Source of the DNA: Lachnospiraceae bacterium
Lineage (GTDB): Bacteria > Bacillota > Clostridia > Lachnospirales > Lachnospiraceae
Length of the DNA: 56,144 bases
Reading direction: 5' to 3'
Assembly (NCBI GenBank): GCA_024684675.1
Contig: JAIKWO010000107.1
Coordinates: forward strand, 1 to 56,144
Position 1 is the stretch's first letter. Every line of letters begins with the position of its first letter. Shown here in pieces: positions 7,326-15,612 of this stretch. The notes under the pieces were generated by a model. It was not told where the DNA came from. It worked only from the letters and a program-made list of their open reading frames with translations, and ran no database searches. The translations under genes and the position numbers were made by a program.

Positions 7326-9443
7326 TTATTGCTTTCTCCTTCCGACAAAGATCACAACGCTTCGATCTTTTACAACAAAATGACTTTCTATGATCGGTGC
7401 TTTGTCCGGCTCAAAGAAGGCCTGCTCTCCATCCGGAAGTCCTGTGTTCACGGCAACGATCCAGTCGTACCGGTCACCCAGTTCAGGGAGCTTGACAGAG
7501 GCATCTTCCCAATAGGGGTTGATCACCACATAAACAGGTTCATCCTGCATCTTGCTGCGGTCAAAACCCGCATACAAAATGCCAAGCATTTTCGTTTGCG
7601 CATTCGTCTCCGAATACCACGGCGATCCGTTATGAATACTGATAAACGGATAACCGATCGCAGACTTTTCCAAATCCTCTCGTATGTTTGCATGCGCTTT
7701 TCGGAATGCGATCATATACTTGAAAAATTCAAATATATCCCGATTGGATTCCAGTCTGTCCCAATTGATCCAAGAGATCGCATTATCCTGACAGTATGCA
7801 TTGTTGTTACCGTACTGCGTATTGCCAAACTCATCACCTGCCAGGAACATCGGAATCCCACGACTGCACATCAAAACAGCGCAGGCGTTTTTGATCAGTT
7901 TCTTACGAAGTGCGATGATCTCCGGGCAATCCGTATCGCCTTCCACACCACAGTTCCAGCTTCTGTTATCATTCACTCCGTCCGTGTTGTCCCAGCCGTT
8001 CTTCGCATTATGCTTATCGTTGTAAGCATACATATCGTAGAGCGTGAAGCCGTCATGACATGTCAGGAAATTGACAGATGCATTGTGTCCCATTTTGTGA
8101 TCGCCATAAAGATCCGGAGATCCGATGATCCGATTCAGCGCTTCCGGCGCCTCCCAATAATCGCCCTTGAGAAAACTGCGCATGCAGTCACGATACTTAC
8201 CGTTCCACTCTGCCCAATGGTCCCAGGACGGAAAACTGCCGACCTGATACAGTCCGCCGGCATCCCACGCCTCAGCAATCAATTTTGTGTTTCCAAGGAT
8301 CGGATCGTATGCCAGTTGCTTTAAAAGCGGCGGATTGCTCATCGGTGATCCGTCTTCACATCGGCCGAGGATCGTTGCAAGATCGAAACGGAATCCGTCA
8401 ACACGATAATCCGTAACCCAATATCTAAGGCATTCCAATATCAGATTCTGTACAATTGGATGATTGCAATTCAGTGTATTACCGCATCCGCTGAAGTTGT
8501 AATAGAATCCTTCCGGCGTCAGAAGATAATAGATATTGTTGTCGATTCCTTTAAATGAAATGAACGGTCCCTTTTCGTTGCCTTCCGCCGTATGATTAAA
8601 GACAACATCCAAAAATACTTCGATTCCGTTTGCATTCAGTTCGCGGATCAAACCTTTCAGTTCCGTTCCTTCACGGTTGTATTCCGTATTAGCTGTATAA
8701 CTTGTGTTGGGCGCAAAAAAGCTGACTGTATTGTAGCCCCAATAATCAATGACATCTTCACCATCGACATTACGGTAGCCCATTGTTTCATCAAATTCAA
8801 AGATCGGCATCAACTCAACCGCATTGACACCAAGTTCCTTTAAATATGGGATCTTCTCGCGGATCCCCTCAAAAGTTCCGGGGAATGTGACACCGGATGA
8901 AGGATCTTTTGTAAATCCTCGCACGTGCATCTCATAAATGATCAGATCACTCATCGGAATCAGCGGCTGTCTGGCTGTGCCCCAATCAAAGTTGTTCCGT
9001 ACGACGCGGGCATGGTAACATCCGCCGTAGTCAGCCGCCTTCTTTCCCCATACACTTTGACCGGTAACCGCTTTTGCATAAGGATCCAACAGGACATGCG
9101 TTTTATCAAAAAGAAGACCTTTCGAAGGATCATACGGTCCGTCGAAGCGATACGCATATTCAAACTCTTCAATATTCAGTCCAAATACCATCATGGAGAA
9201 AACATGACCGATACGATAATGCTCCGGAAAGGGCAGAACTGCATACGGATCCTTGCATTCTCTCTTAAAAAGCAACAATTCGCACGATGTTGCACCCGCA
9301 GACTGCACGGTGAAATTCACGCACGAATTGGAAAGAGCGGTCGCACCGTTTTTTTCATAAAAACCGGGTCTCACCTGAAAACCGTTGATCACATCCAGCA
9401 CCTTCAGTTCATATACATCATTCGATGTTACCAATTCTGCCAT
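7326..9443 (-). CDS. glgX: Glycogen debranching enzyme (isoamylase/GlgX type, GH13)
   Basis: A 705-aa GH13 enzyme that hydrolyses alpha-1,6 branches of glycogen or limit dextrins. An N-terminal carbohydrate-binding beta-domain (about 1-130) precedes the TIM barrel. The catalytic motifs are visible: VFNHTAEGNE, the nucleophile region VDGFRFDLATILG, the acid/base region LIAEAWDAGGLYQ, and NFLTCHDGFTL with the transition-state Asp. The length suits a GlgX-type enzyme. It abuts the exonuclease gene (TAAATG) and starts 33 nt after the dehydrogenase. No other glycogen genes lie nearby, so substrate assignment rests on family alone. Confidence 0.92.
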   Translation of the reverse strand: MAELVTSNDVYELKVLDVINGFQVRPGFYEKNGATALSNSCVNFTVQSAGATSCELLLFKRECKDPYAVLPFPEHYRIGHVFSMMVFGLNIEEFEYAYRFDGPYDPSKGLLFDKTHVLLDPYAKAVTGQSVWGKKAADYGGCYHARVVRNNFDWGTARQPLIPMSDLIIYEMHVRGFTKDPSSGVTFPGTFEGIREKIPYLKELGVNAVELMPIFEFDETMGYRNVDGEDVIDYWGYNTVSFFAPNTSYTANTEYNREGTELKGLIRELNANGIEVFLDVVFNHTAEGNEKGPFISFKGIDNNIYYLLTPEGFYYNFSGCGNTLNCNHPIVQNLILECLRYWVTDYRVDGFRFDLATILGRCEDGSPMSNPPLLKQLAYDPILGNTKLIAEAWDAGGLYQVGSFPSWDHWAEWNGKYRDCMRSFLKGDYWEAPEALNRIIGSPDLYGDHKMGHNASVNFLTCHDGFTLYDMYAYNDKHNAKNGWDNTDGVNDNRSWNCGVEGDTDCPEIIALRKKLIKNACAVLMCSRGIPMFLAGDEFGNTQYGNNNAYCQDNAISWINWDRLESNRDIFEFFKYMIAFRKAHANIREDLEKSAIGYPFISIHNGSPWYSETNAQTKMLGILYAGFDRSKMQDEPVYVVINPYWEDASVKLPELGDRYDWIVAVNTGLPDGEQAFFEPDKAPIIESHFVVKDRSVVIFVGRRKQ

Positions 9444-9476
9444 GCCACCACTCCTTATTATGATCTCACTCTGTCG

Positions 9477-10436
9477 TTACAGATTGACGATGTTTCTGTC
9501 TTCTCCTTTGAAGAAAGCCTCCAGATTCTTGCAAGTCTCTTCAACGATTCGTTCTCTTGCTTCTGTACTCGCCCATGCCATGTGCGGTGTGATCAGAAGC
9601 TTGTTACTGTCCTTGATCTCTCCAAGCGGGTCATCTGATGCGATCGGTTCCGCCTCCAGAACATCCAGGCCTGCTGCCAGAATCCCTCCGGCACTGAGTA
9701 CCTTAGCAAGCGCCCGCGTATCAACAACTCCACCCCGCGCTACATTCAGGAGAATCGCCGTCTTCTTCATCTTTGAGAGTGCCGTCTCATCAATCAGGTG
9801 CCTGGTCAAGTTACTTAAAGGACAATGAAGTGAGAGAAAATCCGATTCGTGTAGAAGCGTATCAAACGGCACCTTCTCATATTCTGTACAGGTACTCTTT
9901 CCCGTAGGAGAAGAGAAAATCACACGACATCCGAACGCTTTTGCCACCTTTGCCACAGCTTTTCCGATATTACCCATTCCAACTATGCCCCACGTCTTTC
10001 CATCCAGCTCAACAAACGGCAAGTCAAAATTGGAAAAACGATCCTGCGCTCCATATGTACCGCCTTTAACATATTGATCATAATGCGGCAGGTGTTCCAA
10101 CAGATAAAACAGAAGCGCAAAAGTATGCTGTGCTACAGCAGCAGTACTGTAATTGCGCGCATTTGCGACTTTGATGCCGCGCTCTTTACAATAGACAATA
10201 TCCACATTATCATAACCCGTCGCAAATTCGCAGATCAACTTCACATTCGGAGCATCCTTTAACGTCTCCCGATCAAGCGGTGCCTTATTGTTGATGATGA
10301 TATCGGCATCCTTAATCCGCTCCGCCACCTGATGGCGCACGGTATTTCGATAAAATGTCACATCCCCATATTGCTTTAAGCAGTCTACGGAAATATCTGT
10401 TCCTACACTATCTCTTTCCAAAACAACTATCTTCAT
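9477..10436 (-). CDS. D-isomer-specific 2-hydroxyacid dehydrogenase
   Basis: A 319-aa NAD-dependent oxidoreductase interconverting a 2-keto acid and its D-2-hydroxy acid. The Rossmann motif GIVGMGNIGKAVAKVAKAFG lies near residue 145, the catalytic Arg in NVARGGVVDTRAL, the catalytic Glu in LDVLEAEP, and the catalytic His in ITPHMAWASTEAR. The track start at 10574 adds 46 residues of low quality. The ATG at 10436 (MKIVVLERD) lies downstream of a strong promoter and aligns with family N-termini. The substrate (lactate, glycerate, hydroxyisocaproate) cannot be told from the sequence. Confidence 0.92.
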   Translation of the reverse strand: MKIVVLERDSVGTDISVDCLKQYGDVTFYRNTVRHQVAERIKDADIIINNKAPLDRETLKDAPNVKLICEFATGYDNVDIVYCKERGIKVANARNYSTAAVAQHTFALLFYLLEHLPHYDQYVKGGTYGAQDRFSNFDLPFVELDGKTWGIVGMGNIGKAVAKVAKAFGCRVIFSSPTGKSTCTEYEKVPFDTLLHESDFLSLHCPLSNLTRHLIDETALSKMKKTAILLNVARGGVVDTRALAKVLSAGGILAAGLDVLEAEPIASDDPLGEIKDSNKLLITPHMAWASTEARERIVEETCKNLEAFFKGEDRNIVNL

Positions 10437-10481
10437 CCGCACGCTCTCTTTCCTTGGTTTTCCGGTTCGGAAGTTGCTATC

Positions 10482-10510
10482 AGTATAGCAAAGAGACCGC
10501 TTTTTTTCAA
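10482..10510 (-). promoter_or_regulatory. sigma-A promoter for the 2-hydroxyacid dehydrogenase
   Basis: On the minus strand TTGAAA (10505-10510), a 17-base spacer, and TATACT (10482-10487). A transcript from here would start about 40 bases upstream of the ATG at 10436, which supports that start and rules out the longer track ORF. Confidence 0.75.
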
Positions 10511-10612
10511 GATTTGCGGGCTTTCCGGATCTGGAGGGGTAGAAAGATGAATGCAATTTTGATATACTACGCATTAGTAATAAGAAATAAGACTATGAAA
10601 GAAGGAAACGTC

Positions 10613-10849
10613 ATGAGATATCAGCCGAAAGGAGTCTGTTCTTCCGCTATTGACATTGAAGCGGAAAACGGAATCATTCAAAGTGTACAATTCACCGGTG
10701 GATGCAACGGTAATCTAAAAGGAATCGCTGCGCTTGTTAAAGGCATGTCTGTCGAAGATGCGATCTCCCGTTTAAAAGGAATCACCTGCGGATTCAAACC
10801 CACCTCCTGTCCCGATCAATTGGCACAGGCACTTGAATCCATGAAATAA
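10613..10849 (+). CDS. TSCPD / TIGR03905-family four-cysteine protein
   Basis: A 78-aa protein beginning MRYQPKGVCSSAIDIEAENG with FTGGCNGNLKG and ending near CGFKPTSCPDQLA. The four spaced cysteines (GVC, GGC, TCG, SCPD) define the TIGR03905/TSCPD family; the same domain ends some vitamin-B12-dependent ribonucleotide reductases, where it is thought to bind metal or nucleic acid. Standalone function is not known. The long track ORF (10355) is rejected because the ATG at 10613 has GAAGG ten bases upstream. It is the first gene of a two-gene unit with murG (19-nt gap). Confidence 0.85.
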   Translation: MRYQPKGVCSSAIDIEAENGIIQSVQFTGGCNGNLKGIAALVKGMSVEDAISRLKGITCGFKPTSCPDQLAQALESMK

Positions 10850-10868
10850 ACTGCGGGAGGGATCGGTC

Positions 10869-11951
10869 ATGAAGAGAATCGTTTTGACGGGCGGAGGCAC
10901 CGCCGGGCATGTTACACCCAATATTGCTTTGATCCCCGCCTTAAAAGAAGCAGATTACGATATACATTATATCGGATCGTTTGACGGTATCGAAAAAAGA
11001 CTTATTGAAGACTTTGACATTCCATATTACGGAATCTCTACCGGCAAGTTCCGTCGATATTTTGATCTGAAGAATTTCACGGATCCGTTCCGTGTCATGA
11101 AGGGCTATGCAGAAGCAAAGAAGATCTTAAAACAGATCTCACCCGATATCGTCTTTTCAAAAGGCGGATTTGTATCCGTTCCCGTTGTTCGCGCGGCGCA
11201 TGCTCTTCACATTCCCTGCATCATTCATGAATCCGATATGACGCCGGGGCTTGCCAATAAAATCTGCATCCCCGTCGCAGAAAAGATCTGCTTAAACTTC
11301 CCTGAGACCATGCAGTATATCCCGGAAGGCAAAGGAATCTTAACCGGATCACCGATTCGAAAAGAACTTTCGGAAGGTGATGCTGACCGAGCAAGAAAGC
11401 TTTGCGGATTCAATGCAGATAAACCTGTCGTGATGGTTATGGGCGGAAGCCTTGGGGCGGCTGCAATCAACAAAGCGATCCGAGAAGCATTAAAATACAT
11501 TCTGGAGGATTTTCAGGTCATCCACATCTGCGGAAAAGAAAAAGTGGATAATCTGCTCCTAGGTGTAGAGGGTTACAAACAATTCGAATACGTAAAAGCA
11601 GAATTGAAAGATCTGTTTGCTCTTTCAGATGTGATCGTATCAAGAGCAGGCGCAAATGCGATCTGCGAATTGCTCGCCCTGAAAAAGCCGAATATTCTGA
11701 TTCCTCTGTCTCCTAAAGCGAGTCGCGGTGATCAAATGCTCAACGCACAGTCTTTTGAAGCACAGGGATTCAGTATCGTCATTGATGAAGATGATTTGAG
11801 TGATTCTCTTCTTGTTGAAAAGATCCGAGAGTTGTACTGTTCCAGACATATCTACACGGAAGCTATGGAGCGAAGCAACCAACTGAATTCCATTGATACC
11901 ATCATCAAATTAATTCAAGATACAACATCACTTGACGGAGAGACAGAATAA
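10869..11951 (+). CDS. murG: UDP-N-acetylglucosamine--lipid I GlcNAc transferase
   Basis: A 360-aa GT28 glycosyltransferase that adds GlcNAc to lipid I to form lipid II on the inner face of the membrane. Signatures: TGGGTAGHVTPNIAL at the N-terminus, FSKGGFVSVPV and IHESDMTPGLANK in the acceptor domain, VMGGSLGAAAINKAI in the donor domain, and SRAGANAICELLALKKPNILIPL near residue 260. It lies outside the usual dcw cluster, which is common in Clostridia. Its Shine-Dalgarno (GGGAGG) lies between it and the TSCPD gene. A strong hairpin terminator follows. Confidence 0.96.
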   Translation: MKRIVLTGGGTAGHVTPNIALIPALKEADYDIHYIGSFDGIEKRLIEDFDIPYYGISTGKFRRYFDLKNFTDPFRVMKGYAEAKKILKQISPDIVFSKGGFVSVPVVRAAHALHIPCIIHESDMTPGLANKICIPVAEKICLNFPETMQYIPEGKGILTGSPIRKELSEGDADRARKLCGFNADKPVVMVMGGSLGAAAINKAIREALKYILEDFQVIHICGKEKVDNLLLGVEGYKQFEYVKAELKDLFALSDVIVSRAGANAICELLALKKPNILIPLSPKASRGDQMLNAQSFEAQGFSIVIDEDDLSDSLLVEKIRELYCSRHIYTEAMERSNQLNSIDTIIKLIQDTTSLDGETE

Positions 11952-11960
11952 ACAATTAGA

Positions 11961-11990
11961 AAAGGAAGTGCACGTAGCACTTCCTTTTTT
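11961..11990. terminator. Bidirectional intrinsic terminator between murG and HIT gene
   Basis: AAAGGAAGTGC (11961-11971) pairs perfectly with GCACTTCCTTT (11977-11987) across a 5-base loop. It is followed by T residues on the plus strand, with A residues in front that serve the minus strand. It separates two convergent genes. Confidence 0.92.
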
Positions 11991-12002
11991 GATCATTTCG
12001 GA

Positions 12003-12413
12003 TCACTCGCTGATTGCTTTGCGAATCGCCTCAAGCTCCTCGTCAGAAGGCTTCCCGGGTTTCCAGCCGATCGTCTGACCATCGCCTTTATAGCGCGGAA
12101 TCAGATGCATGTGAAAGTGAAAAACTGTCTGGCCGGCAACTTCTCCGTTATTCTGAACCAGATTAAATCCATCCGCATGAAGCTTCTCTGTCATCACAGA
12201 TGCCATCTTCTTCGCAAGGCAGATTACTTTCTTTGCGGTTTCTTCCGGTAGCTCATAAAGATTTGCATAGTGCTCTTTCGGAAGAATCAGGGCGTGTCCT
12301 TTTGTTGCAGGTCCAAGATCAAGGATTACACGGAATTCATCATCTTCATAAATCGTCTTGCTCGGGATCTCTCCCGCTGCAATCTTACAAAATATACATT
12401 GATCGTTCTTCAT
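12003..12413 (-). CDS. HIT-family (histidine triad) nucleotide-binding protein
   Basis: A 136-aa protein of the Hint/HIT branch: CIFCKIAAGEIPSKTIYEDD at the N-terminus, FRVILDLGPATKGHALILPKEH, and the triad HFHMHLIPRYKG near residues 98-109. Such proteins hydrolyse AMP-linked substrates such as adenosine phosphoramidates. The N-terminal CxxC and a later Cys may bind zinc, as in many Hint proteins. It follows the flavodoxin-SCP2 gene by 13 nt and is probably co-transcribed. Confidence 0.94.
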   Translation of the reverse strand: MKNDQCIFCKIAAGEIPSKTIYEDDEFRVILDLGPATKGHALILPKEHYANLYELPEETAKKVICLAKKMASVMTEKLHADGFNLVQNNGEVAGQTVFHFHMHLIPRYKGDGQTIGWKPGKPSDEELEAIRKAISE

Positions 12414-12426
12414 ACTGCCTCCTCAT

Positions 12427-13425
12427 CTACTCCTGAAAGACGAACAGTTGATCCAGCATACGCATCAAGCCGAAATCGCCTTTTGTCTTCTTCATATTGC
12501 CACTCATAAAACATCTCTGGAACGTGATCCGCCCGGATGTGATATCACGCATCATCGCATCGCTGATCCAAATGTCCACATCCGCTTTCTGAACTGTGCC
12601 GTAGTAACAATTCAGATCCTTTGTGTTAACCGAGATGATCAGCGTCTTTTTTCTGTTTTCAATGTGGATACGATAGACTGCTTTGACCCCGGGTTGCGGT
12701 TTAAAGTGCTCCGTCAATTCTTTGATGTATGCACTATCCTCGTCAAGTTCCCGATTCTCAAGCATACCTTTGAACATACTGGTCAGCTCTTGGATATCCT
12801 CCTTCTGACGCTGTACATAGTTTTCATCGGATGCAAGCTGTGAGAGCTGCTCAGATTCCTGCGGTGTAAGGTCGGTATTCTTCGTAACGGATACCATCTT
12901 CTTGATCGCTTGGTTGCTGGCAGGAAGAGACGGGGTCTTCTGATTGATCGTGCGGTACATATTCTCAGCTTTCTTCTCGATCAACTTGGAATAGTCCTTG
13001 TTCATCTCAAGATTTACAATATCCGCAATGTATCCGCATATGCCGCTGCATGGACGTCCGCCCAGAATCTCCCATGCCACGGAAAGATTGAGCTTTCCTT
13101 CGCGCTCACCGTATGTGGTGGACATGACGATGGGGCACATGTAGATCTTGCTGATCTTTTCCTTGTCACCGTACAGCCAAAGCGCATCCAAAAACTGCAT
13201 CATGTAACCGCCGATCCCATGCCACTCCACAGTCGAGGCGAGAATGATTCCATCTGCATCTTTGATCGTCGATGGTAGCGTCGTGATACTGCTCTTCAAC
13301 TCATAGAGGTTAAAGCGCTCAACTGTCACACGGAGCTCTTCCAAAACCTCCTGCATTTTATTGATCACAAACAATGTCGGGTCATCCATTAACCCACGGC
13401 CGCCATAGTAAATGTTGATCTTCAT
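12427..13425 (-). CDS. Flavodoxin-like/FMN-reductase-fold protein fused to SCP2-like domain
   Basis: A 332-aa two-domain protein. Residues 1 to ~165 have a flavodoxin-like pattern: KINIYYGGRG at the phosphate loop, DADGIILASTVEWHGIGGYMMQFLDAL near residues 55-80, and PIVMSTTYGERE. The C-terminal ~100 residues (ADVDIWISDAMMRDITSGRI, then FMSGNMKKTKGDFGLMRMLDQLF) match the sterol-carrier-protein-2 fold, which binds hydrophobic ligands such as lipids. A charged, probably helical linker (about 170-235) joins them. The ATG at 13425 follows a good sigma-A promoter. The ligand and redox role are unknown. Confidence 0.78.
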   Translation of the reverse strand: MKINIYYGGRGLMDDPTLFVINKMQEVLEELRVTVERFNLYELKSSITTLPSTIKDADGIILASTVEWHGIGGYMMQFLDALWLYGDKEKISKIYMCPIVMSTTYGEREGKLNLSVAWEILGGRPCSGICGYIADIVNLEMNKDYSKLIEKKAENMYRTINQKTPSLPASNQAIKKMVSVTKNTDLTPQESEQLSQLASDENYVQRQKEDIQELTSMFKGMLENRELDEDSAYIKELTEHFKPQPGVKAVYRIHIENRKKTLIISVNTKDLNCYYGTVQKADVDIWISDAMMRDITSGRITFQRCFMSGNMKKTKGDFGLMRMLDQLFVFQE

Positions 13426-13457
13426 TGCCGATCTCCCCTCGCCTAATATTCGCTAAA

Positions 13458-13486
13458 ATTATACAACATCTCCTATCGGAATACAA
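13458..13486 (-). promoter_or_regulatory. sigma-A promoter for flavodoxin-SCP2 / HIT unit
   Basis: Minus strand TTGTAT (13481-13486), 17-base spacer, TATAAT (13458-13463). The -35 overlaps the end of the FHA gene, so this unit can be transcribed independently of the Tad operon. Confidence 0.6.
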
Positions 13487-14756
13487 ACTCGGAGGAGCCA
13501 AGGATCAGAATATCTCCGCGGTGCAGGATCTTCTTTTCATGTGGTTCGATCAGGAAGTCATTGATGAACGTTCCATTTACGGAACAGAGGTCTTCGAGAA
13601 ATATTTCGTTGTTTTCCATGAGAAGACGTGCATGAACACCGCTCACGCCGCGATCTTTAATGGCAAGATGAACGCGGCTTTTATCCTTTCCGATCACATA
13701 GGGATATTTTTCAATATAATGTGTGATCTCTTGTCCTTTCCTAATCTCTGCCAGCGAATGATTCTTATGAAACTCTGCCTTATCCACATAGACGGTATCG
13801 GTATCGTCCTCCGGATCAGCCGGCTCTTCGCTTCGTGTGTCAGCATCGTCACACTCTGGTTGAAGTGACTGCCCTTCATCATCCCACAAAAAATCTTCCT
13901 CAGAATCAACGGAATCGGAACTGCTTCTCAATCGGTAAAGCATTAGACTTGCTCCACCGATCGCACAGATGATCATGCTCCCGAGCCAGAAAAACCTTTC
14001 CATTCGAGTATACAAATACCATATTCCCGTAATCTTATATGCCGCGAACACAAAAACGCAAAGAGCAAGCAAAACACTGCCTGCTTCTCTTGCTTTATCC
14101 CTAAAAAAGACTTTAACAACATCAAACGTTTTTAAATGCTTTTCTTCTTTCTCTTCTTCCGTTAAATACCATTCCTTCTCCAACGCAGGTAACTCTTCCG
14201 TTTTTACCGGAATCTCGACCTCTTCTTTTTCCAGATAATGATCCAGAAGATCCAGCGAGAGTAGTTGCGCCTCCGTTTTATCGTAAAAGTCATATGCGAT
14301 CTGCGTTGCCTTTTCGTCTGATGGATCACATCGCTCGATCAGAAACTCCGCAAGTGGTCGCATAGAATGTATCTCTCCAGAAAAATCATACAGCATTTTC
14401 CAATCCGACTTCACATGATCATAGAAGATATATGACGGTGCAAAAACGATCCGGTCACTTTCAAGAAGATATTTTTCTGTCTCACGAAGAAGCTTTGCAA
14501 TATGAAACATAAGTTTGCGCACATCTTCCACCTTTAATTCACAAGCAGAAAAAATACTCTCCATACTCTGCATCCCGGTTATATCATAATGAACTTCCAT
14601 AACGCCATCTACCGCAATAAGAGACGGTTTGATCAGCCCGTCAATCGTATTTTGAAGAACGGTTCTTCCAAAATAATTCTCTGTCTCGTCTGGTAAGATT
14701 CCTTTTAAGATCGCGTATGTATTTCTGTAATTCCGTTTAAACTGTATATTATTCAT
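13473..14756 (-). CDS. DUF6382-FHA membrane protein, last gene of Tad operon
   Basis: A 427-aa protein. The first ~180 residues match DUF6382 by recall of similar Tad loci in Lachnospiraceae; the pattern YDITGMQSMESIF, VRKLMFHIAKLLRETEKYLL, then SYIFYD is reminiscent of the pseudokinase-like domain of EssB/YukC, which is only an inference. Two membrane helices lie near 230-275. The C-terminal ~80 residues are an FHA domain (IGKDKSRVHLAIKDRGVSGVHARLLM, LEDLCSVNGTFIND) with the phosphothreonine-binding Arg, Ser and Asn residues. The ATG at 14756 is preferred over 14759 because AGGAG lies five rather than two bases upstream. It probably docks a phosphorylated partner to the pilus machine. Confidence 0.82.
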   Translation of the reverse strand: MNNIQFKRNYRNTYAILKGILPDETENYFGRTVLQNTIDGLIKPSLIAVDGVMEVHYDITGMQSMESIFSACELKVEDVRKLMFHIAKLLRETEKYLLESDRIVFAPSYIFYDHVKSDWKMLYDFSGEIHSMRPLAEFLIERCDPSDEKATQIAYDFYDKTEAQLLSLDLLDHYLEKEEVEIPVKTEELPALEKEWYLTEEEKEEKHLKTFDVVKVFFRDKAREAGSVLLALCVFVFAAYKITGIWYLYTRMERFFWLGSMIICAIGGASLMLYRLRSSSDSVDSEEDFLWDDEGQSLQPECDDADTRSEEPADPEDDTDTVYVDKAEFHKNHSLAEIRKGQEITHYIEKYPYVIGKDKSRVHLAIKDRGVSGVHARLLMENNEIFLEDLCSVNGTFINDFLIEPHEKKILHRGDILILGSSEFVFR

Positions 14757-14764
14757 CATAGCTC

Positions 14765-15193
14765 CTATTTCAGCCCGCTTTTGATCTTTTCCAATTGGCG
14801 ACAGTTTCGAATAAAATTAACCGGCCGGTAGCCATCGACTCGTTTCTTCTGTTCGGCGCCCCAGTTACTGTTATAAAATGCTGACCCCGGTCCTGTCAGA
14901 GAAAGTTGTGTCTCCACTTCTGTCTCTTCATCTGTGACCGTCTGCTTCATCGTAACGGATCCGATCACAATCCGATCCTTGACATCATTCTCATATTTCA
15001 TTTCTGCTATGCCTGATTTTTCGTTCAAATCTCCAATGTGTCTCTCTGCCTTCAAGGCCGTCGTATAACTTCCCTGTGTCAAAAGTGCCTGATCATATAC
15101 AAAGAATGAAACATACAGGATATTCCAAATCAGGAAGATCGCAAATGGCAGGATAAGTGAAGCCTCAATCGTAACACTCGCTTTTACATCCAT
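14765..15193 (-). CDS. TadE-like pseudopilin
   Basis: A 142-aa protein starting MDVKASVTIEASLILPFAIFLIWNILY. The charged N-terminus, a Glu near the start of a single N-terminal helix, and the V-T-I-E-A-S pattern are typical of TadE-like proteins processed by a class IV prepilin peptidase. The rest is an exported domain rich in Thr and Val (VTMKQTVTDEETEVETQLSL). It overlaps the prepilin peptidase gene by 10 nt. Its role in Tad pilus assembly is inferred from locus and N-terminus. Confidence 0.8.
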   Translation of the reverse strand: MDVKASVTIEASLILPFAIFLIWNILYVSFFVYDQALLTQGSYTTALKAERHIGDLNEKSGIAEMKYENDVKDRIVIGSVTMKQTVTDEETEVETQLSLTGPGSAFYNSNWGAEQKKRVDGYRPVNFIRNCRQLEKIKSGLK

Positions 15194-15612
15194 CCGCTTA
15201 CCATCCTCACAAGATATGCCCCTGTTATAAACGGTATAAACGGGAGGGATGCTCGTTTCTCACATTTTTTCAGTATAAGAAGTCCTATCGACAGGATCGT
15301 GCAGAAAAAAAGTGACAAAAGCAGAATCCCCATCAGCTCCATAATCGATGTATGCATCCCGACAAGCAAAAAGATAAGACCATCCCCGTAACCAATCTGC
15401 TCATTGGTAACATACGCAACAAACAATATGATCAGTCCCGGGATCATCGAATACAGTCTTTCCTTCTCCATACACCCGCCAATGAGTGCAAGAAGAAAAA
15501 GGATCAACGCAATTGCCGCGACCTCCCACACGGAGATTCTTCTTTTTCTGATATCCGTATATGATGCTTTTATCAGATATAGCATTATACCTAAGCTGCA
15601 CACCTGCTGCAT
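15184..15612 (-). CDS. Prepilin peptidase, A24 family (second of two in the locus)
   Basis: A 142-aa polytopic membrane protease. The first catalytic Asp is in ASYTDIRKRRISVWEV and the second in the GxGD motif EQIGYGDGLIFLL. The size (about 140 aa, without the N-methyltransferase domain) is that of TadV/CpaA enzymes. It lies between the two TadE-like genes and overlaps both, so it may mature those pseudopilins. Another A24 enzyme opens the operon. Confidence 0.9.
   Translation of the reverse strand: MQQVCSLGIMLYLIKASYTDIRKRRISVWEVAAIALILFLLALIGGCMEKERLYSMIPGLIILFVAYVTNEQIGYGDGLIFLLVGMHTSIMELMGILLLSLFFCTILSIGLLILKKCEKRASLPFIPFITGAYLVRMVSGWM

Noticed and set aside
6843-8324. 493-aa plus-strand ORF
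   Set aside because: It lies antisense to the exonuclease and glgX genes, has no family motif, is rich in His/Arg/Phe as expected of a mirrored reading frame, and lacks a ribosome binding site.
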